Below, one piece after another: positions 53,808 through 63,384 of a DNA stretch of 64,000 nucleotides. Position 1 is the stretch's first letter. Each line of letters opens with the position of its first letter. The notes below the pieces were generated by a model. It saw only the letters and a program-made list of their open reading frames with translations. It was not told the DNA's origin and made no database searches. Source of the DNA: Phaeacidiphilus oryzae TH49 (lineage in GTDB: Bacteria; Actinomycetota; Actinomycetes; Streptomycetales; Streptomycetaceae); the NCBI RefSeq assembly GCF_000744815.1, contig NZ_JQMQ01000005.1, forward strand, positions 876,055-940,054. Direction: 5' to 3'. Both the position numbers and the translations under genes were made by a program.

Positions 53808-54422
53808 TCAGCGCGAGTAGTACTCGACGACCAGCTGCTCGTCGCAGACGACCGGGACCTCGCGCCGCTGGGGCATCCGGTCCAGGCGGAAGGCCAGGGC
53901 TTTCAGGTTGACCTCGAGGTACTTCGCGGTCTGACCCTCGCCGGCGTTGCCGCCCTCACGGGCGACGGTGAACAGGTCCTTCTCCTTGGACCGCTCACGG
54001 ACCAGCACCACGTAACCCGGCTTCACCTGGAACGACGGGCGGTTGACCTTCTCGCCGTTCACCTCGATGTGGCCGTGGACGACCATCTGGCGAGCCTGGT
54101 AGATGGTGCGGGCGATGCCGGAGCGCAGGACCAGCGAGTCCAGACGGGTCTCCAGCAGGTTGATCAGGGCCTCACCGGTCTTGCCCTCGACCTTGCGAGC
54201 ACGGTCGAACGCGCGGGAGAGCTGCTTCTCGCTCAGGTCGTACTGGGCGCGAAGACGCTGCTTCTCCGTCAGACGGACCTTGTAGTCGCTGTTCTGCTTG
54301 CGACCACGGCCGTGCTGGCCGGGCGGGTACGGGCGGGCCTCGAAGTACTTGACGGACTTCGGGGTCAGCGGCACGCCAAGCGCGCGAGCGAGCTTGACCT
54401 TGGGGCGCTTCTGGTTCGCCAC
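53808..54422 (-). CDS. rpsD: 30S ribosomal protein S4
   Basis: Primary 16S rRNA-binding protein and 30S assembly initiator, 204 residues. It begins VANQKRPKVKLARALGVPL, with the PGQHGRGRKQNSDYKVRLTE segment (about 33-52) and the S4 RNA-binding domain at about 92-155 (LDSLVLRSGIARTIYQARQM, then VVHGHIEVNGEKVNRPSF). It ends QLVVEYYSR, as normal. It lacks the zinc-cysteine N-terminus found in some S4 paralogues, so it is the zinc-independent (C-minus) form. The GTG at 54420-54422 has AAAGGA about 9 nt upstream. This is a stand-alone rpsD outside the alpha operon, as is normal in Streptomyces. Confidence 0.97.
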   Translation of the reverse strand: MANQKRPKVKLARALGVPLTPKSVKYFEARPYPPGQHGRGRKQNSDYKVRLTEKQRLRAQYDLSEKQLSRAFDRARKVEGKTGEALINLLETRLDSLVLRSGIARTIYQARQMVVHGHIEVNGEKVNRPSFQVKPGYVVLVRERSKEKDLFTVAREGGNAGEGQTAKYLEVNLKALAFRLDRMPQRREVPVVCDEQLVVEYYSR

Positions 54423-54844
54423 GAGGCAAATCCTTTTCTGTTTGTTGCTGGCTCACCACGGTTGAAGGAGGTCGCATCTCGCGGTCCGGGAAACCGGGCG
54501 GTGAAACCGCTCGGTCAGCCGCTCCCGATGGCCGGGCACAAAGTGCTTGTACGCTGCGCTTGCGCGCTAGTGGCACCCGAGGGTGCACGACGCTCCCGGA
54601 GACTCCTCCCCCTGGGGGAGGGGCTCCCTGAATGACGCCCCGGTGGTGATCCCGCGCGAGGCGGGCCGAGGTGTCTCGCTCGGGCGAGTTTACATGCTCG
54701 CGGCGCGAGGCTGCGCCGGGCGGCAACGTGATCACCATTGCCGGGTGCGGCGCCGGGGTGGGCTGGGCGCGCAGTTCCCCGCGCCCCTGATGTGCAGGCC
54801 CTTCGGGCCGCGAATCCGGGGCGCGCCCAGCCCGCAACGGCGCG
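54423..54844. other. Intergenic region rpsD/rarA
   Basis: A 422-nt stretch with no convincing gene. It must hold the rpsD promoter and leader. An 8-bp hairpin CCTCCCCC-T-GGGGGAGG sits at 54605-54621. The far end (54760-54833) is the repeat hairpin behind rarA. The base composition is AT-richer at 54423-54470 and 54530-54560. I did not recognise an S4-binding leader structure. Confidence 0.5.
54760..54833. repeat. Intergenic repeat copy and hairpin after rarA
   Basis: Bases 54761-54787 match the complement of the 28-bp repeat over 27 positions. The larger structure has 13-bp perfect arms (54760-54772 with 54821-54833) enclosing GGCCC-TTC-GGGCC (54797-54809). It lies 12 nt past the rarA stop and is a probable rarA terminator. 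The run GCGCCCCTGATGTGC is shared with the 14.4-kb copy. Confidence 0.75.
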
Positions 54845-56197
54845 CTACTTCTCGCCCCCCGTGAGTCGCTCCCGCGCCCACGCGACGATGTCCGCGTAGC
54901 GGGCCTCCGCGCCGCGCCGGGTAGGCGCGTAGTACTCCCGCCCGTGCACCGCGTCCGGCGCGTACTGCTGGGCCGCGATCCCCTCGGGGAGATCATGCGG
55001 GTAGACGTAGCCCTTGCCGTGCCCGAGCCGCTTCGCGCCCGAGTAGTGCGAGTCGCGCAGATGCGGCGGCACCGGCCCGGCCAGCCCCTTCCGCACGTCG
55101 CCAAGCGCGGCGTCGATCGCCGTCACCGCCGCGTTCGACTTCGGCGCCAGCGCCAGCGCGATCACCGCCTGGGAGAGGGTGATCCGGGCCTCGGGGAAGC
55201 CGATCATCGCCACCGCCTGCGCCGCCGCCACCGCGGTCTGCAGCGCGGTCGGATCGGCCATCCCGATGTCCTCACTGGCCGAGATCATCAGCCGGCGGGC
55301 GATGAACCGCGGGTCCTCACCCGCCTCGACCATCCGCGCCAGATAGTGCAGCGCCGCGTCCACGTCGCTGCCGCGGATGGACTTGATCAGCGCCGAGGCG
55401 ACGTCGTAGTGCTGGTCGCCGTCCCGGTCATAGCGGACCGCCGCCTTGTCCACGGCCTGCTCGACGGTCTCCACGGTGATCTCGTCCGCGCTCTGCGCGA
55501 TCGCCGAACCGGCCGCCGCCTCCAGCGAGGTCAGCGCGCGCCGGGCGTCCCCGCCGGCGATCCGTACCAGATGGTCCTCGGCGTCCTGGCGGAGCGCCAG
55601 CGAGCCGTTGAGGCCGCGCTCGTCGGCCACCGCCCGGCGGAGGAGCTCCCGAACGTCCTTGTCGTCCAGCGACTCCAGGGTCAGCAGCAGCGAGCGGGAG
55701 AGCAGCGGCGAGATCACCGAGAAGTGCGGGTTCTCGGTGGTCGCCGCGATCAGCGTGACCCAGCGGTTCTCCACCGCGGGCAGCAGCGAGTCCTGCTGGG
55801 CCTTGGAGAAGCGGTGGATCTCGTCCAGGAAGAGCACGGTCTCCCGGCCGCTGCCGCCCACCTCCCGGCGGGCGCCGTCGATGACCGCCCGCACCTCCTT
55901 CACCCCCGCGGTGATCGCGGACAGCTCGACGAACCGCCGGTCCGTGGCCTGGCTGATGACGTAGGCGAGGGTGGTCTTGCCGGTGCCGGGAGGGCCCCAG
56001 AGGATCACCGAGGAGGTCGCCGCCGGGCCGTCCTGCGCGGCGACCAGCCTGCGCAGCGGTGAGCCGGGGACCAGCAGCCGCCGCTGCCCCGCCACCTCGT
56101 CCAGCGTCCGCGGGCGCATCCGGACCGCGAGCGGCGCCCGCCCCGGCTCCCTGCTCTGCCGCTCCTCCGCCGCCGCCAAGAACAGATCCGCTTCCAC
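54845..56197 (-). CDS. rarA: Replication-associated recombination protein RarA (MgsA)
   Basis: AAA+ ATPase related to clamp-loader subunits and eukaryotic WRNIP1 that acts at stalled forks. The 450-residue product has the N-terminal [15 protein letters not shown], Walker [16 protein letters not shown] (about 66-80), Walker [17 protein letters not shown] (about 120-135), sensor 1 [12 protein letters not shown] and the arginine-finger region SRSLLLTLE. The C-terminal tetramerisation domain includes [18 protein letters not shown] and [19 protein letters not shown]. Start GTG 56195-56197. It is a single gene on the minus strand, 45 nt after the response regulator stop. Confidence 0.96.
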   Translation of the reverse strand: MEADLFLAAAEERQSREPGRAPLAVRMRPRTLDEVAGQRRLLVPGSPLRRLVAAQDGPAATSSVILWGPPGTGKTTLAYVISQATDRRFVELSAITAGVKEVRAVIDGARREVGGSGRETVLFLDEIHRFSKAQQDSLLPAVENRWVTLIAATTENPHFSVISPLLSRSLLLTLESLDDKDVRELLRRAVADERGLNGSLALRQDAEDHLVRIAGGDARRALTSLEAAAGSAIAQSADEITVETVEQAVDKAAVRYDRDGDQHYDVASALIKSIRGSDVDAALHYLARMVEAGEDPRFIARRLMISASEDIGMADPTALQTAVAAAQAVAMIGFPEARITLSQAVIALALAPKSNAAVTAIDAALGDVRKGLAGPVPPHLRDSHYSGAKRLGHGKGYVYPHDLPEGIAAQQYAPDAVHGREYYAPTRRGAEARYADIVAWARERLTGGEK

Positions 56198-56242
56198 CCT
56201 CCCGACCCTACGCCACGGGTACGACAGACCCGTCCGGCCCGC

Positions 56243-56959
56243 TCAGGAGGGGGACGGGCGGTAGCAGAGCTCCGGGCGGCCGACCGTGCCGTACTGCGGG
56301 GTGCGGACCGCCTGGCCGGTGCTGACCAGGTGTTCGAGGTAGCGCCGGGCGGTGATCCGGGAGACCCCGGTGGTCTCGGCGGCGGCGGCCGCGGTGAGTC
56401 CGCCGGCGGAGCCGCGCAGCGCCCGGGCCACCGCGCTGAGGGTGGCCTCGCTCAGCCCCTTGGGCAGGGCGGCCCGCTCGGGGGCCGGCCGGAGGGCGGC
56501 GAAGACCTGGTCCACCTCGTGCTGCCCGGCGGCCTCCCGGTCGCCGGCGAGCGACTCGCGGTAGCGGGCGTACCGGGCCAGCCTGTCGTGCAGCGCGGCG
56601 GCGCCGAAGGGCTTGAGGAGGTACTGCACCACGCCGAGCGCGGCGGCCTGGCGGACCGTGGCCAGATCGCGCGCGGAGGTGACCGCGAAGATGTCCGCCG
56701 CCGCGTCCGGCCGGGCGGCCCGCAGCGCCCGGCAGAGCTGCAGGCCGTGGCCGTCCGGCAGGTAGAGGTCGAGGAGGATCAGCGCGACCGGGCCGCGGTC
56801 CAGGAAGCGCCGGGCCTCGGCGAGCGAGTGGGCGATCCCGGCGGTGCGGAAGCCGGGGGCCCGGTCCACGTACTGGGCGTGCGCCTCGGCGGCCAGCGGG
56901 TCGTCCTCGACGACGAGCACCGGAAGCTCAAGGGACCCCGGGGGCCGGCCGCCGGTCAT
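56243..56959 (-). CDS. CitB/DcuR-family response regulator
   Basis: Response regulator paired with the upstream sensor kinase. Of its 238 residues, about 12-130 form the receiver domain: VEDD acidic pair (about 17-20), phosphoacceptor aspartate at about residue 64 in ALILLDLYLPDGHG, and the lysine in YLLKPFGAAAL. The C-terminal part has the winged-helix-type TAAAAAETTGVSRITARRYL (about 193-212) of the CitB/DcuR/DpiA group, which controls uptake of C4-dicarboxylates or citrate. The ATG at 56957-56959 overlaps the kinase stop (ATGA). The dicarboxylate carrier gene beyond the kinase is its obvious target. Confidence 0.92.
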   Translation of the reverse strand: MTGGRPPGSLELPVLVVEDDPLAAEAHAQYVDRAPGFRTAGIAHSLAEARRFLDRGPVALILLDLYLPDGHGLQLCRALRAARPDAAADIFAVTSARDLATVRQAAALGVVQYLLKPFGAAALHDRLARYARYRESLAGDREAAGQHEVDQVFAALRPAPERAALPKGLSEATLSAVARALRGSAGGLTAAAAAETTGVSRITARRYLEHLVSTGQAVRTPQYGTVGRPELCYRPSPS

Positions 56960-58680
56960 CCGCGCACCACCGCCTCGTACCCGGGCAGCGGCAGCGGCTC
57001 CGCCGACGTCTGCGTCTGCGTCTGTGGCCGCGACTGCGGCAGCGGCAGCGGCAGCCGGACGGTGACCACCGCGCCGGGAGTCGCCGGGGTCTCCCCCGTG
57101 CCGACCTCGACGCGGCCGCCGCCGCGCCGTACCGCCTGGGCGACCAGGGCCAGACCGAGGCCGTGCGCCCCGCCCTCCCCCGGGTCCTTGGTGGTCCAGC
57201 CGCGCCGGAAGACCTCCTCGGCGAGGTCGCCGGGGATGCCGGGGCCGCTGTCGGCGACCCGGACCAGCAGCTCGGCGCCGTCCACGCGCAGGGTGACCGT
57301 CACGGTGGGGATGCCGGGGTGCCGGCCGGCGCCGAGGATCGCCGCGTCGATGGCGTTGTCGACCAGGTTTCCGAGGATGGTGACCAGATCGCGCGGGTGG
57401 GAGTCGGCCGGCAGGCCGTCGTCGACCCGGCTGTCCGCGCTGAGCACCAGGTCCACCCCGCGCTCGGCGGCCTGCGCGGTCTTGCCGAGCAGCAGCGCGG
57501 CGAGCACCGGCTCGCGCACCGCGTCGACGACCCGGTCGGCCAGCAGCTGGGTGGCCTCCAGCTCGGCGGTGGCGAAGTCCACCGCCTCGGCGGGACGGCC
57601 GAGCTCGATCAGCGAGACGACGGCGTGCAGCCGGTTGGCGGCCTCGTGGGTCTGCGCGGCCAGCGCCTCGGCGAAGCCGCGCGCGGAGTCCAGCTCGCCG
57701 GTGAGCGCCTGCAGCTCGGTGTGGTCGCGCAGGGTCACCGCGGTGCCGAAGCCGCCCTCGATCGCCGAGGTGTTGACCAGCAGGACGCGGTCCTCGGTGA
57801 GATGCACCTCGTCCCGGACCTGGCGGCCCTCGGCGAGGGCGCGCAGGAGCTCGGGTGGCAGCCGCAGCCCGGCGAGCGGGCGGCCGGTCGGCTCCTCCTC
57901 CCGGCCGAGCTCCAGCAGTCCGCGCGCCGCGTCGTTGCAGAGCACCACCCGCTGCTCCCGGTCGAGGAGCAGCAGTCCCTCGCGTACCGAGTGGAGGGTC
58001 GCCCGGTGGTAGTCGTACAGATGGCTCAGCTGCCGGGAGTCCATCCCGTGGGTCTGCCGGCGCAGGCGGGCGGTGACCAGGTAGGTGGCCAGTCCGCCCA
58101 GCGCGAGGACGGTCAGCGCGGCCAGCACCAGCAGGGCCAGTGGGCTGCGCAGCTGCCGGCTGATCGAGTCCACCGCGATGCCCGCGCCGACCAGCGCGAC
58201 CACCTGGCCGTGCGCCCCGCGCACCGGGACGACCACCCGGACCGAGGGGCCGAGGGTGCCGGTGTAGGTCTCCCGTACCACGCCGCCGGCCAGCGCGGCG
58301 GCCGTGTGGCCGCGGAAGTGCCGGCCGATCTGCGCGGGGTCGGGATGGGTCCAGCGGATGCCCTGCGGGCTCATCACCGTGATCCACTCGACCCGGGCGT
58401 CCCCGCGCAGCCGTTCCGTGTACGGCTGGAGCCGGGCGGACGGGTGGGCGGCGGCGGCCGCGGAGAGGACGTCGGGCGAGTCCGCGACCGACTCGGCGAC
58501 CGACTGGGCGCGGTCCAGGGCGGAGTCCTCGGCCCGGTGCTCGGTGAAGGCGTACGCGAGCCCGGCGCCGAGCGCGACCAGGAGGGTCACGATCAGCACC
58601 TGGAGGACGAAGAGCCGGCCGGCGAGGCTGCGGGGGCGCCGGAGGACGGGCCGCCGGCCGGTGAGAGGGGGCACGCGCAT
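56956..58680 (-). CDS. CitA/DcuS-family sensor histidine kinase
   Basis: Membrane sensor of the CitA/DcuS type, 574 residues, ATG 58678-58680. The first transmembrane helix is at about 22-45, followed by an extracytoplasmic single-Cache (PAS-like) ligand domain to about residue 177, a second helix at about 180-203, and a cytoplasmic PAS domain at about 220-325 (EGLLLLDREQRVVLCNDAA). The phosphoacceptor is His345 in QTHEAANRLHAVVSLIELG, the SpoOB-like arrangement typical of this family. The ATPase domain has VDNAIDAA, VADSGPGIP and GLGLALV. The last 30 residues are a Gln/Thr/Pro tail. Divergent from the symporter gene (166-nt gap); it probably senses C4-dicarboxylates. Confidence 0.93.
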   Translation of the reverse strand: MRVPPLTGRRPVLRRPRSLAGRLFVLQVLIVTLLVALGAGLAYAFTEHRAEDSALDRAQSVAESVADSPDVLSAAAAAHPSARLQPYTERLRGDARVEWITVMSPQGIRWTHPDPAQIGRHFRGHTAAALAGGVVRETYTGTLGPSVRVVVPVRGAHGQVVALVGAGIAVDSISRQLRSPLALLVLAALTVLALGGLATYLVTARLRRQTHGMDSRQLSHLYDYHRATLHSVREGLLLLDREQRVVLCNDAARGLLELGREEEPTGRPLAGLRLPPELLRALAEGRQVRDEVHLTEDRVLLVNTSAIEGGFGTAVTLRDHTELQALTGELDSARGFAEALAAQTHEAANRLHAVVSLIELGRPAEAVDFATAELEATQLLADRVVDAVREPVLAALLLGKTAQAAERGVDLVLSADSRVDDGLPADSHPRDLVTILGNLVDNAIDAAILGAGRHPGIPTVTVTLRVDGAELLVRVADSGPGIPGDLAEEVFRRGWTTKDPGEGGAHGLGLALVAQAVRRGGGRVEVGTGETPATPGAVVTVRLPLPLPQSRPQTQTQTSAEPLPLPGYEAVVRG

Positions 58681-58846
58681 GCGAGCCAGTGTGCCCGCCG
58701 GCGGGCCGAGAGCCGAAGCGGGCGGCCCGTGAACTCTATGAACAGAACGGTGACGGGCTCGGTCGCCGCCCGGATAGTGCTGTGCGGCCCGCCTCGGGCC
58801 TCCCACCCAGGCAGTACCCCGCAGTACCAGGCAAAGGAGCCGCCCG

Positions 58847-60214
58847 ATGACGTCCGCGACGTCCGTTCCGCCGACCGCAGCGCCGAGACGCTCCGGTGGC
58901 CGCACCCACTACCTGTACCTGGCCGTCATCGTGGCCGTGGTGGCCGGCATCGTGGTCGGTCTGGCCGCGCCCGGGTTCGCGGTCGCTCTGAAGCCGTTGG
59001 GCACCGGGTTCGTCAATCTGATCAAGATGATGATCAGCCCGGTCATCTTCACCACCATCGTCCTCGGCGTGGGCTCGGTGACCAAGGCCGCGAAGGTCGG
59101 CAGGGTCGGCGGGCTGGCGCTGGTCTACTTCCTGGTGATGTCGACGGTGGCGCTGGCGATCGGCCTGGTGGTCGGCAATCTGATCGACCCGGGGCACGGA
59201 CTCCACGTCACCGCCGAGGTCGCCAGGACCGGGCAGTCGCAGGTCGGCACGGAGGGTTCGGGAGCCTCGGACTTCCTCCTCGGGATCATCCCGACCAGCC
59301 TCTTCTCCGCGCTGACCGAGGGCCAGGTGCTGCAGACCCTGCTGGTGGCGCTGCTCACCGGGTTCGCGCTGCAGGCCATGGGCAAGACCGGGGAGCCGGT
59401 CCTGCGCGGCATCGGGCATCTGCAGAAGCTGGTCTTCCGGATCATGTCGATGATCATGTGGGTGGCTCCGATCGGCGCCTTCGGCGCGATGGCGGGGGTG
59501 GTCGGCGCGACCGGCGTCTCCGCCCTCAAGGGGCTCGCGATGGTGCTGGTCGGCTTCTACGTCACCTGCGCGATCTTCGTATTCGTGGTGCTGGGCGCGG
59601 TGCTGCGGCTGGTGGCGGGGGTCAACGTCTTCTCGCTGCTGCGGTACCTGGGACGGGAGTTCCTGCTGATCCTGTCGACCTCGTCCTCGGAGAGCGCGCT
59701 GCCGCGGCTGATCGCCAAGATGGAGCACCTGGGGGTGAGCCGCCCCGTCGTCGGCATCACGGTCCCGACCGGCTACTCCTTCAACCTGGACGGGACGGCG
59801 ATCTATCTGACCATGGCCTCGCTCTTCATCGCCGAGGCGATGGGGCGGCCGATGTCGATCGGGCAGCAGATCTCGCTGCTGGTCTTCATGGTGATCGCCA
59901 GCAAGGGCGCGGCAGGGGTGACGGGCGCGGGGCTCGCGACGCTGGCGGGCGGCCTGCAGTCGCACCAGCCCGCGCTGGTGGACGGCGTCGGCCTGGTCGT
60001 CGGCATCGACCGGTTCATGTCGGAGGCGCGCGCCCTCACCAACTTCGCCGGCAACGCGATCGCGACGGTCGTCGTCGGCCACTGGACCGGCGAGTTCGAC
60101 CGGTCGCGCGCCCGCGAGGTCCTCTCCGGCGGCCTCCCGTTCGACGAGACGGCGCTCTCCGCCGACGAGGCGACCCCGGAGCCCGAACGCACGCCGGTGC
60201 CGGCGCAGGCCTGA
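58847..60214 (+). CDS. dctA: Cation:dicarboxylate symporter (DctA type)
   Basis: Na+- or H+-coupled importer of C4-dicarboxylates (or glutamate) of the DAACS family, 455 residues. Hallmarks are GFVNLIKMMISPVIFTTIVL (about 53-72), the serine-rich re-entrant loop LILSTSSSESALPRL (about 276-290) and TVPTGYSFNLDGTAIYLTMA (about 306-325), followed by SKGAAGVTGAGLATLA (about 350-365). The start ATG 58847-58849 follows AAGGAG. Divergence from a CitA/CitB-type two-component system makes dicarboxylate transport more likely than glutamate. The C-terminal 25 residues are acidic and low-complexity. Confidence 0.92.
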   Translation: MTSATSVPPTAAPRRSGGRTHYLYLAVIVAVVAGIVVGLAAPGFAVALKPLGTGFVNLIKMMISPVIFTTIVLGVGSVTKAAKVGRVGGLALVYFLVMSTVALAIGLVVGNLIDPGHGLHVTAEVARTGQSQVGTEGSGASDFLLGIIPTSLFSALTEGQVLQTLLVALLTGFALQAMGKTGEPVLRGIGHLQKLVFRIMSMIMWVAPIGAFGAMAGVVGATGVSALKGLAMVLVGFYVTCAIFVFVVLGAVLRLVAGVNVFSLLRYLGREFLLILSTSSSESALPRLIAKMEHLGVSRPVVGITVPTGYSFNLDGTAIYLTMASLFIAEAMGRPMSIGQQISLLVFMVIASKGAAGVTGAGLATLAGGLQSHQPALVDGVGLVVGIDRFMSEARALTNFAGNAIATVVVGHWTGEFDRSRAREVLSGGLPFDETALSADEATPEPERTPVPAQA

Positions 60215-60230
60215 GCCCGAAGAACGAACA

Positions 60231-60292
60231 AGGGGCGCGGGGAACCGCGCGGCCCGCGCGAAACAGCGGGCCGCGCGGTTCCCCGCGCCCCT
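60231..60292. terminator. 27-bp perfect hairpin made of the intergenic repeat
   Basis: Arms 60231-60257 and 60266-60292 are exact complements around an 8-nt loop (GCGAAACA). The outer half of each arm (AGGGGCGCGGGGAAC) is the same sequence that starts the 28-bp repeat elsewhere. It lies between convergent dctA (16 nt after its stop) and aspS (14 nt after its stop) and should terminate both. Confidence 0.9.
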
Positions 60293-60306
60293 GAAGGGCC
60301 CTGCCG

Positions 60307-62070
60307 CTACGCCTCCGGCGTCTTCGGCTTGGCGTCGACGCCGGCCTCCTTGCGCTGCGCGGCGGTGATCGGCGTCGGCGCGCCGGTCAGCGGGTCGCCG
60401 CCGTTGGAGGTCTTGGGAAAGGCGATGACGTCCCTGATCGTTTCGAATCCGCCGATCGAGGTGACCAGGCGGTCGAGGCCCAGGGCGATGCCGCCGTGCG
60501 GCGGCGGGCCGAAGTCGAAGGCGTTGAGGAGGAAGCCGAACTGGTCCTGCGCCTGCTCCTCGCTCAGCCCGATCGCGTCGAAGGCCCGCTTCTGGACGTC
60601 CCGCTGGTGGATACGGATCGAGCCGCCGCCGATCTCCGAACCGTTGATGACCAGGTCGTAGGCGTTGGAGAGGGCCGAGCCCGGGTCGGTGTCGAAGGTG
60701 TCGAGGGACTCCGCCTTCGGAGCGGTGAACGGGTGGTGCATCGCGTGCCACCCGTTGAAGTTCCCCTTGTCGTCCTCCAGCGGCTCGAACATCGGGAAGT
60801 CGACGACCCAGAGGATGCCCCACTGGGACTCGTCGATCAGCCCGCAACGGGCGGCGATCTCCAGCCGGGCCGCGCCCAGCAGCTCCTGGGACGGGGTCTT
60901 CTTGCCGGCCGCGAAGAAGATCGCGTCGCCCGGCTCTGCGCCGGTCGCCTGGGCGAGGCCCTTGAGGTGCTCCTCGGAGAGGTTCTTGGCCACCGGGCCG
61001 CGCAGCTCCCCGCTCTCCGCGTCGATCAGCACGTAGGCGAGCCCGCGCGCGCCGCGCGCCTTCGCCCAGTCCTGCCAGGCGTCCAGCTGCTTGCGCGGCT
61101 GGGAGGCTCCGCCCGGCATCACCACGGCGCCCACGTACGGCGCCTGGAAGACCCGGAACTCGGTGCCGGAGAAGTACTCGGTGAGCTCGGTCAGCTCGTT
61201 GCCGAAGCGGATGTCCGGCTTGTCGGAGCCGTAGCGGTCCATCGCCTCGGCGTAGGTCAGGCGCGGCAGCGGCAGCTGGACCTGGTGGTCGAGGAGCTCG
61301 CCCCAGAGCCGGGCGACCAACTTCTCGCCCAGCGCCAGGATGTCCTCCTGGTCCACGAACGAGGCCTCGACGTCGAGCTGGGTGAACTCCGGCTGCCGGT
61401 CGGCGCGGAAGTCCTCGTCCCGGAAGCAGCGGGCGATCTGGTAGTACTTCTCCATCCCGGCCACCATCAGCAGCTGCTTGAAGAGCTGCGGCGACTGCGG
61501 AAGGGCGTACCAGGTGCCGGGCTGCAGACGGACCGGGACCAGGAAGTCGCGGGCGCCCTCGGGGGTGGAGCGGGTCAGGTAGGGGGTCTCGATGTCGAGG
61601 TAGCCCTCCTCCTCCATGACCGTGCGGATCACGTGCGAGACGCGGGAGCGCAGCCGCAGCGCCTTGGCCGGGCCCTCCCGGCGCAGGTCCAGGTACCGGT
61701 ACTTGAGCCGGACCTCCTCGTTGACCGTGCCCGGCTCGTACTCCGCGACCTGGAACGGCAGCGGGGCGGCCTCGGAGAGGACGGTCAGCTCGTCGACCAC
61801 GACCTCGACGGCGCCGGTCGGGATCTCCGGGTTCTCGTTGCCCTCGGGGCGGACCCGCACGTCGCCGGTGACCTTGACGCAGTACTCGGCGCGCAGGCCG
61901 TGCACGGAGTCGAGGTCGCGGACGACGATCTGCACGGTGCCGGAGGCGTCCCGCAGATCGATGAACGCCACACCGCCGTGGTCGCGGCGGCGGGCGACCC
62001 AGCCGGCCAGGGTGACGGTGCTGCCGGCGTGCTGCTCGCGCAGCGTGCCCGCGTCGTGCGTGCGGATCAC
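60307..62070 (-). CDS. aspS: Aspartyl-tRNA synthetase
   Basis: Class II synthetase of the bacterial type, 587 residues. The N-terminal OB anticodon-binding domain (about 1-105) starts [20 protein letters not shown]. The catalytic core has motif 2 as [20 protein letters not shown] (about 212-231) and motif 3 as [11 protein letters not shown] (about 525-535), with the GAD insertion domain between. The C-terminus ends in a Lys/Pro/Glu tail. The GTG at 62068-62070 overlaps the hisS stop (GTGA). Whether it also charges tRNA-Asn depends on a gatCAB amidotransferase, which is not in the window. Confidence 0.97.
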   Translation of the reverse strand: MIRTHDAGTLREQHAGSTVTLAGWVARRRDHGGVAFIDLRDASGTVQIVVRDLDSVHGLRAEYCVKVTGDVRVRPEGNENPEIPTGAVEVVVDELTVLSEAAPLPFQVAEYEPGTVNEEVRLKYRYLDLRREGPAKALRLRSRVSHVIRTVMEEEGYLDIETPYLTRSTPEGARDFLVPVRLQPGTWYALPQSPQLFKQLLMVAGMEKYYQIARCFRDEDFRADRQPEFTQLDVEASFVDQEDILALGEKLVARLWGELLDHQVQLPLPRLTYAEAMDRYGSDKPDIRFGNELTELTEYFSGTEFRVFQAPYVGAVVMPGGASQPRKQLDAWQDWAKARGARGLAYVLIDAESGELRGPVAKNLSEEHLKGLAQATGAEPGDAIFFAAGKKTPSQELLGAARLEIAARCGLIDESQWGILWVVDFPMFEPLEDDKGNFNGWHAMHHPFTAPKAESLDTFDTDPGSALSNAYDLVINGSEIGGGSIRIHQRDVQKRAFDAIGLSEEQAQDQFGFLLNAFDFGPPPHGGIALGLDRLVTSIGGFETIRDVIAFPKTSNGGDPLTGAPTPITAAQRKEAGVDAKPKTPEA

Positions 62071-63335
62071 TTGAGCTTCTCCTTCAGGGTGGTGACGAGA
62101 GCGTCCAGGGCGACCGGGGTCTGGTCACCGGATTGGAGGTCCTTCAACTGTGCGACGCCGTCGACGAGATCGCGGTCGCCGACGACCACCGCGTACCGGG
62201 CCCCCGAGCGGTCGGCCGCCTTCATGGCGCCCTTCACCCCGCGCCCGCCGAACGACAGGTCGGCGCTCAGCCCCTCCCGCCGCAGTGCGGTGACGGCCTC
62301 GAAGAGGACGCCTCGGGCCTGCTCGCCCATCGGCACGGCGTAGACGTCGACCCGGGCCGGGGCGGAGAGTTCCACGCCCTCGGCCTTGAGCGCGAGCACC
62401 GTGCGGTCCACGCCGAGCGCCCAGCCGACGGACGGCAGGGCCGGTCCGCCGATCATCTCGGAGAGGCCGTCGTACCGGCCGCCGCCGCCGACCGCGGACT
62501 GGGCGCCCAGGCCGTCGTAGACGAACTCGAAGGTGGTGCGGGTGTAGTAGTCCAGGCCGCGGACCAGCTTGGGGTCGTCGGTGAACTCCACGCCGGCCGC
62601 CGTGAGGAGGGTGCGCACCTGCTCGTGGTAGGCCTTGCAGTCCTCGCAGAGGTAGTCGGCCAGCATCGGCGCGCCGGTCAGCTGGGCCTGCACGGCCTCG
62701 CGCTTGTCGTCGAGCACCCGCAGCGGGTTGATGTCGATCCGGCGCCGGGTGTCCTCGTCCAGGTCCAGGCCGCGCAGGAACTCCTGGAGTGCGGTCCGGT
62801 AGACCGGGCGGCAGGTGCGGTCGCCGAGGGAGTTGAGCAGCACCCGGAAGTCGTTCAGGCCGAGCGAGCGGTAGGCGTCCGCGGCCAGGGTGATCAGCTC
62901 GGCGTCGAGCGCCGGGTCCTCGGCGCCGACCGCCTCCGCGCCGACCTGCCAGAACTGGCGGTAGCGGCCGGCCTGGGGGCGTTCGTAGCGGTACTGGGAG
63001 CCGCTGTACCAGACCTTGACCGGCAGGCTGCCCTGGCGGTGGAGGTTGGACTGGAGCACGGCCCGCAGCACCGAGGCGGTGGACTCGGGGCGGAGCGCCA
63101 GCTCGTCGCCGCCCTTGGTGGTGAGGGTGTACATCTCCTTGGAGACGATGTCGGTGGACTCGCCGACGCCCCGGGCGAAGAGCCGGACGTCCTCGAAGAC
63201 CGGCGGCTCGATGTAGCCGTACCCGGCCCGGCGCAGCGGCGCGGCCAGCGCCTCGCGCACCGCGAGCACCGTCTCGGACTCCGGCGGGATCAGGTCGTAG
63301 GTGCCCTTCGGGGCGGTGAAGCTGTTGCTGCTCAC
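62067..63335 (-). CDS. hisS: Histidyl-tRNA synthetase
   Basis: Class II synthetase, 422 residues from the GTG at 63333-63335. It starts [20 protein letters not shown], with motif 1 around [20 protein letters not shown], motif 2 in [20 protein letters not shown] (about 112-131), the histidine-binding [15 protein letters not shown] (about 255-269) and GGGGRYDGL, and the C-terminal anticodon-binding domain (about 325-420). In-frame codons further upstream would only add sequence with no family match. It precedes aspS with a 4-nt overlap, the usual actinobacterial hisS-aspS pair. Confidence 0.97.
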   Translation of the reverse strand: MSSNSFTAPKGTYDLIPPESETVLAVREALAAPLRRAGYGYIEPPVFEDVRLFARGVGESTDIVSKEMYTLTTKGGDELALRPESTASVLRAVLQSNLHRQGSLPVKVWYSGSQYRYERPQAGRYRQFWQVGAEAVGAEDPALDAELITLAADAYRSLGLNDFRVLLNSLGDRTCRPVYRTALQEFLRGLDLDEDTRRRIDINPLRVLDDKREAVQAQLTGAPMLADYLCEDCKAYHEQVRTLLTAAGVEFTDDPKLVRGLDYYTRTTFEFVYDGLGAQSAVGGGGRYDGLSEMIGGPALPSVGWALGVDRTVLALKAEGVELSAPARVDVYAVPMGEQARGVLFEAVTALRREGLSADLSFGGRGVKGAMKAADRSGARYAVVVGDRDLVDGVAQLKDLQSGDQTPVALDALVTTLKEKLK

Positions 63336-63384
63336 GGGAGTTGGTCGCCTTCTGCTGCTGTGCTGGGCGTGCTGCTGGGGTACC

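Noticed and set aside
54583-54864. Small plus-strand open frame in the rpsD/rarA gap
   Set aside because: It runs through the repeat hairpin and overlaps the 3' end of rarA, has no ribosome-binding site and no family resemblance.
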